Positions 45,578 through 56,200 of a stretch of 64,000 nucleotides of DNA are shown here, in pieces; the first letter of the stretch is position 1; every line of letters starts with the position of its first letter. The stretch is from UBA6263 sp049305865 (GTDB lineage: Bacteria; Patescibacteriota; Gracilibacteria; Absconditabacterales; Absconditicoccaceae), in NCBI GenBank assembly GCA_049305865.1, contig JBAQPP010000026.1, forward strand, positions 1 to 64,000. Direction: 5' to 3'. Both the position numbers and the translations under genes were made by a program. The notes beneath the pieces were generated by a model, which saw nothing but the letters and a program-made list of their open reading frames with translations, was not told the DNA's origin and did not search any database.

Positions 45578-48500
45578 ATGAAGAAATTTTGGTATTTCTT
45601 TGTAGTATATTTCTTTGTGCTTATTATCTGAACAAGATTCTTCTATGCTTTTTCTTCCGAAGAGATACAAGATTTTATATATAATCTCAGTTGAGAATCA
45701 GTTGATTTGGAAATAAATCAAGATTTAATCACCTGACAAAATATTGATCTTGATCAAAATATTCAAACATCTCAAGAGTCTGACTTAGATCAAAGCATTG
45801 ATTTACAGATCCCACAAATTCAATCTTGAAGTACAATCTTGTTGTCTTGAGAAAATCCAAATTCAGGTCAATCTACAGAAATTATATCATGAGAAAATCT
45901 AACTTTACTGCAAACTTTAGATGCGCCACAATATATACCCAACCTGTCTATAACGGAGGTCTTCCGAGACTGAACAGATGAGCGGATAGAAATTACAAAT
46001 TTCTGATCTCAATCTTTCTCGTGAACAATAGTTATTAGCTGAGCAAAGTCATCGATAATTACGGTGCCAAGTATTATTATACTATCAGATCAATCATTGA
46101 TTCTATGAGACAACTGCTCTATGATAAGCAATTTATCTTGTGTTTGATCTACTTGATTGTCTATGTCTATATCAGATACAAATCAAATCGATATATCTAT
46201 TTTCTATTCATGACAGCAACTAGATTCATTTATAGTTGATCAGACTACAGTCAATAACTATAATAATACAGACACATCGTTTGAAAAATTATCAGTAAAT
46301 TCGACTCTTTTGATTACATGAACATCGATTGATAGGGCTTATAATATAAATTCATGATATCTTGCCAATCCAGGGATAGTACAGGTTATCAGCTCATCTT
46401 GATCTGGTTTTACTTGAACTTTGACATGAGACTCAAATTTACCTAACCTGTCTATAACGGAGGTCTTCCGAGATTGAACAGATGAGTGGATAGAAATTAC
46501 AAATTTTGGAACATGAATATTTATAGGAAATCTAAAAATTTATTGAGCCACATCATCCCCTTTTGATATAAACAACATTTCAATTCCTAAAGACCAGTCT
46601 GTAATAATATCAGATGACAATAAATACTTTATAGATAATTCAAATATTATTATCCATGCTTTAAGTATCTCTGATACGTCTACAATTTCGATAAATTTGT
46701 TTTATTCGTGACAAATTTTAGATTCTTTTTACGTCCCCCAAGATTTTGTAAATAGTATAAATAATTTAAAGACCTCTTTTGAAAGGGTTATAAACTCATG
46801 AAACCTAGTTACAACTATTGCAACCACAGGTAGGATCTACAATTTGAAGCCAGAATATGTTTTATGATGATATGTTGCCAATCCATGAAAAGTATGGGAA
46901 CTGAGTGGAAATCTTACAGATATTAGTTCAACAGGTAATTGAATAACGCTAGATCTTAGCTGACTTATTATTCCAATAGATTGTAATAATTTTGTTTATA
47001 ATCCATTCCAGATAACAGAAATATTTTCTGGCAACAGTCAGACTTCGACATTTATAGAGCTAGTATGATTGGGTAATTTTAGTGGGGTAGTGCTATTTTC
47101 TGGCCAGTGATTGAGCGCAAACTTCTATATAAATCTGGATATAAACACATGAGAGAGGATTTTGATAACCTATGGTTTGCAGGGTATTTTAGATGAGCAA
47201 AAAAACATAGTTAATGCTAGTTTAGAACTAGCTTATAGCTGATGATGGGTGGGTGTATATGGACAGAATGGACAGGTTTTGGACATTGTATATTTTGTAA
47301 AGTTTTGAACAGATTTATCTTCTTATTTTGATTGAATATATAGTACATGTGCCAGAATATTATCTAAATATGATAATTATTCTCCATGATTTAATGAGAC
47401 ATTATTGTCTTATTTTCCACAATGAACACCAGTATATCTAGATAAAATAGTTTATGTTGGCTGATGATGAGGCGGATATTCTACTTGTCAGTCAAATACA
47501 TGATCAAATAACAATACATGATCTTATAACATTACAGGCACAAACTTAGCTACAGGTCAGATTAAAATAATTTCAATAGATTATGATCCAGAGGGCTCAG
47601 ATACAGATAGAGAATCTATTATCCTACAGTCGTTGGTTTTACAGGACTTGGATCTAAATCATTATCGTTTGCAGGTAGTCGGTAAAGATGCCAAGAAAAT
47701 GATTAGATGAGAAATCCTTTATTGAAACAACACACAAACTTTTATATGAAATTATCAATTCCCCAATACTCCTTCTTGTATCAATCTACTTCAAGATGAT
47801 ATGATTTTGGATACTTACTGTTATTGAACATGAAATACATTTGGCAATACAAATACTTGAGTAAATTGAACAGGAGTTTTTTCTGGTACACAAAATTTTA
47901 CATGAGATCGGAGTATCAAAATCGTTACAATAAACTTCAATCCAACCTGAACAGACTCCGACAATGAATCTATAACTTTGGAATTAAGTGGGACTCAAAC
48001 AATCAACTTATCAAGTTTGAAGCTACTGATATTTAAAGATAACAAAGTAACAAAAAAATCTATATCATGAATACTTAGTCCATGATACACACAAACTTTT
48101 ATATGAAATTATCAATTCCCCAATACTACAAATGATAGTAAAAATGTAGTAGTATCACTAGTCTATAATGATATTTATATTTTGGATACATATTCTTATA
48201 ATCCCAATATACCTACAGATTTACCAGCAGCCGGGATTTACAATGTCTATTCTATAATAGATGGAGATACATTCAAAATCAAAAACTGAGCTAAAAATAT
48301 TAGTATTAGACTATTATGAGCAGATGCTCCAGAAAGCTCTAAAACAAGGTTTGGCTATATAGAGTGTTTCTGATCACAGTCCAAAGAATATCTTAAAAAT
48401 CTTATTTATAAAAAAGATATTATGCTTCAGTATGATGAGTCTCAGATAGTAGATTCGTATGGTAGAGTATTGTGATATGTTTTCCTTGACTGACAAAATA

Positions 48501-49525
48501 TAAACGAAAAAATAATCAAAGACTGATATGCCCGAGAATATACTCATCAAAATAACGCTTATCAGTATCAGTCTATATTCCGCTCAGCTCAAAACTTTTC
48601 TCAACAAAATTCTTTATGACTTTGGTCACAATCTACCTGTAGTTGACTTAGGATACATGTCTGATCTTGAACTTTGATAAATATAAATAGCTGAGTCTAT
48701 TCTACTGGAAATGGGAATATAAAAATATTATCCATATTGCCCAATCCACAATGATCAGATAAATGAAATGAAAAAATAAGCTTAATCTACAAACCGTCAT
48801 CTTCCGGTCAAACATTAAACTTAGATCAGAGCATTGATTTATCGCAGTGATATTATCTTCTTATATGAACTAGGAAAAAATATCTTACTTGAATATTGCT
48901 AGCATGAGAAGCTAAAATTCTAATATGAGATTTTGCATTTCCCAATAAAGCATCTTGTATAAACATAGCAAAAGATAAAATAATTTTGGATACATTTTGT
49001 TATGATAAAGCGGATAACTGAGAGCTATTCAAAATCAATAACGGTGTCCTAACTTCTATTTCCAATATAGATATCTCGATTTTGAATTCATCCAAATTAC
49101 AGTCATTTGGATCCAATTTATGTCTGACTTATCAATGACAGATATTCCATTGCAAAAAAATACCATCATCTAAAACTAGCACAAAAAACCAAAATAAAAT
49201 CAAACTTTATGAAAACTATTTGAATCTGATAGATGATTATCTGAGACAAAATCGACAGGTACTATTTTACAATACTGACATAAAAAATTATTTTAACTTG
49301 CTAAATGAAGCAAAAAAAAATATAAGCGACTGAATATATTATGTAAATATAAATTGAAAATATATACAGACTACAGATATAGCTCAACGATATGATATTG
49401 CTTATAATCAGACTTCTTATGATTTTATATTAAATGGATTTAAAAATTATTTTATAGGTAATGATATAGTGGCTAAGTATAATAAGTTGAAAGAGGAGTA
49501 CTTTGCTAGGTTAGCGAACAACTAG
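45578..49525 (+). CDS. secreted lamin-tail-domain protein with a thermonuclease domain, 1315 aa
   Basis: Signal peptide (residues 4-27), an acidic/polar linker, then several lamin-tail (LTD) domains: PNLSITEVF...IEITNF at about 122 and again at about 290, ITEIF...FIELVGLGN at about 485, and later copies with KIISIDYDPEGSDTD and KIVTINFNPTGTDSD. A staphylococcal-nuclease domain lies at about 885-1030 (IDGDTFKIKNG, IRLLGADAPESS, DSYGRVLGYVF, GYAxEYTH, SIFRSAQNF, GLW). A further LTD and a helical C-terminus follow. The catalytic Arg codons are AGA. The repeat copies at 45941 and 46445 differ at one codon, CGG against TGG, at the LTD tryptophan. It is probably an exported nuclease bound at the surface, supplying nucleotides or DNA for uptake. 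Confidence 0.85.
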
Positions 49526-49690
49526 TCATCCCTTTGTCTACTCTCATTTCTAGAGAGCAAAGCGAACCGAGACTTGTCCTGAAGAATGAAGGGAGCTGCT
49601 TGAAAATAAATAAAGGGATTCCTCCACTTCGGTCGGAATGACAGTGACAAACTCAGAATGACAGCGATAAACTCAGAATGACAGTAGCAA
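49525..49690. repeat. dispersed palindromic element, copy 1
   Basis: Begins GTCATCCCTTTGTC in the stop codon of the preceding gene, contains GAGACTTGTCCTGAAGAATG and AAAGGGATTCCTCCACTTCG, and closes GTCGGAATGAC at 49632-49642. Two extra CAGAATGACAG units follow. Outer arms GTCAT/ATGAC mark the family. Confidence 0.75.
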
Positions 49691-49719
49691 AAAATATTTA
49701 AAATATTTATCCAATTTAT

Positions 49720-50655
49720 ATGGATGCATTCCTAAAATGATTCTATGGTTACAAAAATTTCTGAGATGAAATGCTATTTTTTTGATTGGTAAACTGGATA
49801 GAAAACAACTACGATATCTCAAAACTTATAGTAGAGTCTTGAGATCAGATACGACTAGAAGATCGGATTAAAGACAACAAAAACTATCTATGATCTATTT
49901 TGGATAAGATAGAAATAGTCCCAATCAATCCATATAAAATCAGATATATTTCGCATGCTCTAAATTTGCTATGACGATGAGAATACAAAAAACTTTTCAA
50001 ATTCTTTGGTGGATGAGAAGTTTTGGATGACTCTAGAAAATTTCCTCATGATTGATGGAATATGGCATTGTTATATAATAATACGATCCGTAGAAAAAAA
50101 TTTGTATTGCTATGATGAATATGAACAGTCAAAAATAATTGGACAAAAAAGTTATACAATTTTGTAATGCCTAGAGCAAAAAATATTATATGCAGAGAAA
50201 ATGTGTCATATCATATAGCAAAAAAATACAATCCAGAATCTGTTTTATACGAAGATTTTTCATTAGATGTTTTAAATACATTTCAAAAATCTGCGACTAG
50301 AAAAGACACAATATTGTTTCCATATATATTGATAAATCTAACTCCTAGAAGCCAGGGACATGATAGTATAAATAAAATAAAAAAATTTTGTGATGACTAT
50401 CCCAAACATAAAAAAATATTTTTTCCATGTGATATAAACGACGACTCACAATATTTTATTGAACTCAAAAATTACATCCCAGATATAGAACTCTACAATC
50501 GGACAAAGCATTCCTTATCAGAGGCACTAGATCTATTCTACAATAGTGATGGTGGTATATGAGCTAGGTTACATTTTTTATACCCACTCAAAATTTTCGA
50601 AAAAAACTATCAAGCATTGATATACGAAGAAAAGATAGAAAAGATGATTGGCTAG
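49720..50655 (+). CDS. polysaccharide pyruvyl transferase, CsaB-like
   Basis: 311 aa. The fold is marked by GFYGYKNFGDEMLFFGL at the start, FFGGGEVLDDSR, FVLLGGIGTVKNN, AKNIICRENVSYHIAKKY, EDFSLDVL, and DGGIGARLHFLYPL near the end. CsaB adds pyruvate to a secondary cell-wall polymer, which in Gram-positive bacteria is the ligand of SLH domains. SLH-like domains occur in the subtilase and the S-layer protein downstream, so a shared anchoring system is a reasonable inference. Confidence 0.82.
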
Positions 50656-50692
50656 TATATTAGGTATTCAGTATTGAAATAATTTCTTATAT

Positions 50693-50765
50693 TTTGGGGC
50701 TTTTCCCGCCCCAAACCCCAGGATCTACTTTTTATCATTGCATAAAAAGTAGACAAAAAGGCTAG
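50693..50765 (+). repeat. dispersed structured repeat, copy 2
   Basis: GGGGCTTTTCCCGCCCC hairpin, CCCCAGGA, ACTTTTTATCATTGCATAAA with its inverted arm, then AGACAAAAAGGCTAG. It has the same order as the element at 14960-15053. Downstream, AGTTCTTTACAA (50764) pairs with TTGTAAAGAACC (50830), a second long inverted repeat before comEC. Confidence 0.65.
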
Positions 50766-50915
50766 TTCTTTACAAGACTCGCAACATATATTCAATTTGC
50801 TTTTTTGTATGATCAGAGCTCAAACAATTTGTAAAGAACCAAAGTATTCACTATATTTTGGGGAATATAAAATCAACTAAAATAATGCTCAGGTATTTAG
50901 CTTATTATAATAGTT

Positions 50916-52607
50916 ATGTTTTTGTTCCTGGTATCATTTATAGTCTTTACTATCACAAATACATTTTTTGCTGACATCAAAATATCCATATTAAGTTTTA
51001 TTATCTGTCTTTTGTTTCTTATTATATTTGGATTATTCAATCGTAAATATAATTTTTTTTCAATGCTAAAATATATTATGATTCTGTTTTGATCTTTTGT
51101 AATTGCATTATCAGCTATACTCATAAAGGATTATAGATATAGCCCCGAGCTAGTACATAACTTTATGAGTTTTAACTATACTATTGTATCAAAAAATCCT
51201 CCTGTGCTTCGCACCACCCCTCCTTTGGAAAAGGAGGACATTGGTTATTTTATCTGAACGTGAACTATTGTAGATACATATTCGTTTGGAAAATATATTT
51301 TTGAAAACAATCTTTGAGAGCAATATATTTTAAATACAGATAAAAACTATCAAATCTGAGATAATTTGCGATTGGCTGGATATGCCAAAGATGTAAATCT
51401 ATTTGCCGATAGGTCATCACTATCATGATTTTGGAATCGAAGTTTTGACTATGATAAACGGCTTATAATGAAGGGATATAGAGGAAATATATATGAGGGT
51501 AATTCAATATTATTAAATGATGGATTGCGGTTGCAGACTTTGTCAACAACCCTTTGACTTCGCAAAGGACAAGTACCGGAATGACAAGTAAAACAAAAAG
51601 TCTGATTTATCGCAAACATGAAGAGATCTCTACAATCCAAAATAGTTTCTACATATTGAGAAGGTCGTAATGCTTGATTGATTCTATGAATGCTTATATG
51701 AGACAAATCTCAAATCCCCAAATCAGATTATCAACAATTTATAGATAGTGGACTTGTACATCTGATAGCGGTGAGTGGATGAAATATCATCATGCTGACA
51801 ATATTTTTGTCCTTTATATTATTTTTTCTTCCATTTTATTTTAGAAATTTTGTAATACTTTGATCTATTATTTTGTATTCATTGGTCTGCTGAATGGACT
51901 CTAGCGTGATGCGTGCGGTGCTGTTTGGGTGACTAGGTATGATGGCGTTGTTTGTAGGTAGGGAAGTGAATCTTTGGAGATCGGTCTATCTAGCTTTTAT
52001 ATTGATGTTGATCATCAATCCTTACTTCCTTTTGTATGATCTATGATTCCTTTTAAGTTTTGGAGCTATTATAGGTATTAGAATATTTACTAGCAATAAG
52101 CAAAAATCAGAAAGTAAAAAGCAAATAAAAGATAAAAAATCTCACATTTCAAATCTCACATTCCAGATTTATAATGGCTATATCAAGCCAAGTCTATGAG
52201 CAAATATATGAATATTGCCTGTGATTATTTTCTTTATGTGAAAGATCAATTTAGTCTGATTTATCGCCAATTTATTTGTACTACCTATAGTGCCGTTTGT
52301 AATGATATATGGCTTTATAAGTATATTTATATATTCATTATTACCACGAAATGGATTTATTTATATTCAGAATATATTGATAAATTATATATATAAAGTA
52401 TCTCAAATAGGGTCAGATTATTGAATATATTTATTAGTTGATGACTACAAAATAAAATATTTGATATTGATTTTATTTGTCATTTGATTAATCATTTATA
52501 TAGTCAAAAATAAGATAATCGTTTGTGATAATAGTTACATCAAAAACAGTCCTAATATATCTATAAAACACAATAGAAAAAAGTCAAATTACCTTACAAA
52601 AAATTAG
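50916..52607 (+). CDS. comEC: ComEC/Rec2-type DNA uptake channel
   Basis: 563 aa. N-terminal membrane helices, an OB-like extracytoplasmic part, then the Competence domain: LILGMLIGDKSQIPKSDYQQF, GLVHLIAVSGGNIIMLTIF, GMDSSVMRAVLFGGLGMMALFVGR, INPYFLLYDLGFLLSFGAIIGI, and further helices. The beta-lactamase-like domain of longer ComECs is absent. ComEC passes single-stranded DNA through the membrane. Two dispersed repeats are encoded in frame (51197-51239 and 51542-51585). Start: ATG at 50916, just after an in-frame TAG at 50898. Confidence 0.85.
51197..51239. repeat. CTCCT...AGGAG element inside comEC
   Basis: TCCTCCTGTGCTTCGCACCA then CCCCTCCTTTGGAAAAGGAGGA, with local hairpins GTGCTTCGCAC and TCCTTTGGAAAAGGA. 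It is translated in frame as NPPVLRTTPPLEKEDI, an atypical hydrophilic insert in the extracytoplasmic part of ComEC. Confidence 0.65.
51542..51585. repeat. GTC...GGAATGAC element inside comEC
   Basis: GTCAACAACCCTTTGACTTC, GCAAAGGACAAGTACC and GGAATGAC share the arms of the palindromic family at 49-59 kb; CCTTTG/CAAAGG form a local stem. It is read in frame through two TGA (Gly) codons as STTLGLRKGQVPEGQ. Confidence 0.6.
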
Positions 52608-52678
52608 GACTATCTAGATATATATATTATATAAACTATATTATAATAAGACCGGTCTAAAATAATATATTGTTTTAT

Positions 52679-52750
52679 AAGGGGGTGGTGTTAGTGGTAG
52701 CACGTCGGTCTCCGAAGCCGAAGGGATAGGTTCAATTCCTGTTCCCCTTG
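52679..52750 (+). tRNA. tRNA with CCG anticodon and tRNA-Trp-like body
   Basis: Cloverleaf: acceptor AAGGGGG/TCCCCTT, D arm GTGT...GCAC, anticodon stem TCGGT/GCCGA with loop CTCCGAA (anticodon CCG), T arm ATAGG-TTCAATT-CCTGT, discriminator G, CCA not encoded. A1-U72, G73 and the loop CTCCxAA are as in bacterial tRNA-Trp (CTCCAAA), differing by A to G at position 36. It would read CGG as Trp. By anticodon alone a tool would call it tRNA-Arg(CCG). CGA would need another tRNA or wobble. Confidence 0.8.
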
Positions 52751-52765
52751 AATTTAAATAAACTA

Positions 52766-52800
52766 GTCATCTCGACCATAGTGGAGAGATCCCTTTAAGA
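52766..52800. repeat. left half of a split palindromic element
   Basis: GTCATCTCGACCATAGTGGA followed by GAGATCCCTTTAAGA is the left half of the family. In the copy at 57717 the sequence continues directly into the right half; here the GIY-YIG gene intervenes and the right half resumes at 53104. Confidence 0.75.
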
Positions 52801-52814
52801 GTTAATAGTATATA

Positions 52815-53102
52815 ATGAAAAATTATTTTATTTATATATTAGCTAGTGATACCTGAACTCTATATATTTGAGTTACAAATGACTTAGAAAGAAGACTCTA
52901 CGAGCATAAAAACGAATTGATTGAATGATTTACAAAAAAATATTGATGTAAAAAACTAATATATTTTGAAGAATTTAATGAGATAGAAGAGGCAATAAAT
53001 AGAGAAAAACAATTAAAAAATTGGAATAGGAATAAAAAAGAAAACCTAATAAAAACTCAAAATCCTTGATGGAAAGATCTAAGTGTGGAATTTAATATAT
53101 AA
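52815..53102 (+). CDS. small GIY-YIG endonuclease (UPF0213 type), 95 aa
   Basis: MKNYFIYILASDTGTLYIGV has the GIY-YIG pair (FIYIL/LYIGV), followed by TNDLERRLYEHKN, the catalytic Arg region, KKLIYFEEFNEIEEAINREKQLKNW (metal-binding Glu) and NPGWKDLS at the end. Length and order match small stand-alone GIY-YIG proteins. Its stop codon touches the right half of a palindromic repeat, and its start lies 15 bases after the left half. This suggests the gene travels with, or mobilises, that element. Confidence 0.88.
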
Positions 53103-53103
53103 A

Positions 53104-53131
53104 GCGATTCCTCCGCTTTGGTCGGAATGAC
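53104..53131. repeat. right half of the split palindromic element
   Basis: GCGATTCCTCCGCTTTGGTC then GGAATGAC match the right half of the copy at 57717-57801 (GCGATTCCTCC...GTCGGAATGAC). The break falls in CCCTTTAA/AAGCGATTCC. Confidence 0.75.
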
Positions 53132-53232
53132 AGTGAGAAAGTAGAAACAACAAAATAATCAATAAACTTGAATCTAAAATTAATATTCTTAATTTCAAAA
53201 AATATATATTTAATTATAGGCATACAAACACC

Positions 53233-56200
53233 ATGAAAAATCTAAAAAAATTTTTAAATTCTGTTTTAGTTATTTTTTTGATTTCGACACAATTTAATTT
53301 TTTATTTGCACAAGAAAATTTACCATCAAAACAAATACAGTTGTGATCCAAAATAGATGTCGTAGATTCACAAGAAAAAAATTATGTGCAGTGAGAAATT
53401 ATTGTAAAATTTAAACCTACAAAAATAAATCTCAAATCTTCATCTTCAAATAATTTGTTAAATACATTTGAAATAAATAATAATCTAGAATCTGCATCAA
53501 CTATCAAAACAGATAATATAGCGGTGATGAAAATCGAAAATAATCAAAACTTTGACCAGAAGCTGGTGGAATTAAATAATGATCCTAGTGTAGAATATGC
53601 CCAACCAAACTATATATACAAAACTTTTGCAACCACTTTCAATGATACATATTCATGAAGTCTACGAGCACTATCTAATATACATCGATATGAAGCATAT
53701 GAAATGTTTAGTGGGAATGTAAATACCACTTGAACTATAGTGGCTGTCATAGATGCGTGAGTAGCTTATAATCATCCAGATTTGGCTGCTAATATGTGGA
53801 ATGGAACTAGTTGTAAAGATGATGCATGAATCGCATTGAATAACTGTGTCCATGGATATGATTTTGCTGATATAGATAATAATCCGTTTCCAGTACGTAG
53901 TGATCATGGTACTCATGTAGCTGGTACAATAGCAGCAGCAGCCAATAATGGATCTTGAATAATATGAATCAATCCCCACGCACAGATCATGGCTATCAGA
54001 GTATGAGATGATAGTATGACTACAGAGGCTGTCGTAAGATGAATAAATTTTGCAAAATATAACTGAGCAAAAATCATCAATGCAAGTTTTGGATGATCTA
54101 GCTCTGACACTGCTATGTCCGATGCTATCAATCAATTTGGATTGTCATGATGATTGTTTATAGCTGCCGCTGGTAATGGTAATAACTACGGGGATTCCAA
54201 CTGAGATAATCATGATGCTAGTCAGCACGTATATCCTTGTGATTATACACATGATAATATAATATGTGTGGCTGCTACAGACGATACAGATGGTATTGCT
54301 TTTTTCTCAGATTATTGAACAACCTCGGTAGATATCTGAGCGCCATGAGTAAGTATATATAGTTCATTATTTCTAAAAAATACTTTAACCTGATTGCGAG
54401 ATGATTTCGAATCTTATGCTGGATGATCTGCTCCTGCTGGATGGCCGATATGATGAACTCAAAACAATCGATGAATATCCGATCTAGGATGAAGTCGATG
54501 AAAAGTTTATTATTCAGATCTAGCTGCTACATATGCCAACAATACTGATTCATATACTGAGACATGAAAAGATTTGACAATCTATAGCGGAGCTACTATT
54601 TCTTTTTGGACGCGATGTGATACAGAATATAGTGGGACTGCTTGGACAGATTATATGTCACTATTGATTACAACATGAAGTACATATAATCCATTGGATT
54701 TAGCAGAGTTGTGAGATAATAAATGGGACGAGCCTATGATAGATACTGATGCAGATCCAAACAATAATACAAACAGTTGAGTATCTATGTTTTTATCAGC
54801 AGATATTCCATGATCGTATCTTACAAATAATTTTAAAGTAAGATTTAATCGGACAACCAACGCATCAGATAATATATACAATGGATGTTTGATAGATGAC
54901 ATAACTATACAGTGATATACTCCTAGTTCGTCAATAGAAAATTATTGAAACAAAAATGGTACTTCAATGGCGGCTCCTCACGTAGCATGATTGACTAGTC
55001 TAGCTTGGAGCGCTAGTCCTTCGCTTAGTTATTCTCAGATAAAAAATATCATCATCAATAGCTGAGATACTTTGCCTGCCCTAGTCTGAAAGACAGTAAG
55101 TGGTAAGAGAATCAACGCACAAAATATTTTGTGGGCTCTGTGATATAGCTCAAATTCTTGAGCAAACTATCCACAAATATATGCTGCTATATGACAGATA
55201 TTATCATGACAATCAATACAAAATAATTTGAACACAGTAACCAATAATAATGTAAATAATTTTTCATGATTGTATTTTGCTAGGATGTCTTGATCAAATG
55301 AATTGGGTAGGATAACATTCTATACATGACTAGATCTAACTGATACAGGTACACAGGATTTCCTTTCATGAGATCTACCTACATCTATATGAATGTCGCC
55401 CTGACAGATATGGTTTGCTCCATGAACATGATTCATATCAAAAAATGCTAAACTCCAAATGAATCTACCATATAGCTTCTTATCGATATTGTGATCTATA
55501 AATTCATGATCTTTTATCGTTAGAGAATGAAGTGGAGGAGCTGTGACTTGAAATAGTATGATATCGTCTGTATATTCGTGAACATGTGTATGAACTTGAA
55601 ATTATGCCTGTCCACTATATCTAGCTGTATCTCATTTTACACAGTTTGATCTCAAGCCAGTGCTTACAAATGTGAATATCAAATCCAATAATTCTATAAA
55701 TACCAACTATGCAAAATCCTGACATATCGTGACTTTAAGCTGGACATGAAGCAAATCTTTGACCTCAGTGTCTGCGACTATCAATGGCTTGGCTGGTGTA
55801 GTGACTGGCTCTACATTGTGACGATATACTACATTTACTGTGACTGGATGAACAGCTGAGACTTGAATAATATTCTCTATAAATTATCAGGATCTAAGTG
55901 GTAACGCGGGCAATGTACAGACTACTACGACAGATTGATCATTTGTCAAAATAGATAATACATCTCCATCTATCACAGTTACATCACCAAGTACAGTATC
56001 TACAGGGCTAATAGTTTTACAATGAACTTCGTCTGATACAAATGGAGTAAGTCAGATCTATGTAAATTGATCTTTGGCTACAGGTACATGATCTTGGTCC
56101 AAAACAGCATTTACACTTACATGATGAGTCAACACTATCAATATATCTGGTCTGGATCTAGCATGAAATCTAACAACAATAACATCCAATATTACAAGAT

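Noticed and set aside
52679..52750. Plain tRNA-Arg(CCG)
   Set aside because: The body, discriminator G73, A1-U72 pair and CTCCxAA loop match tRNA-Trp better, and CGG occurs at tryptophan sites in this window. Not excluded without a covariance-model score.
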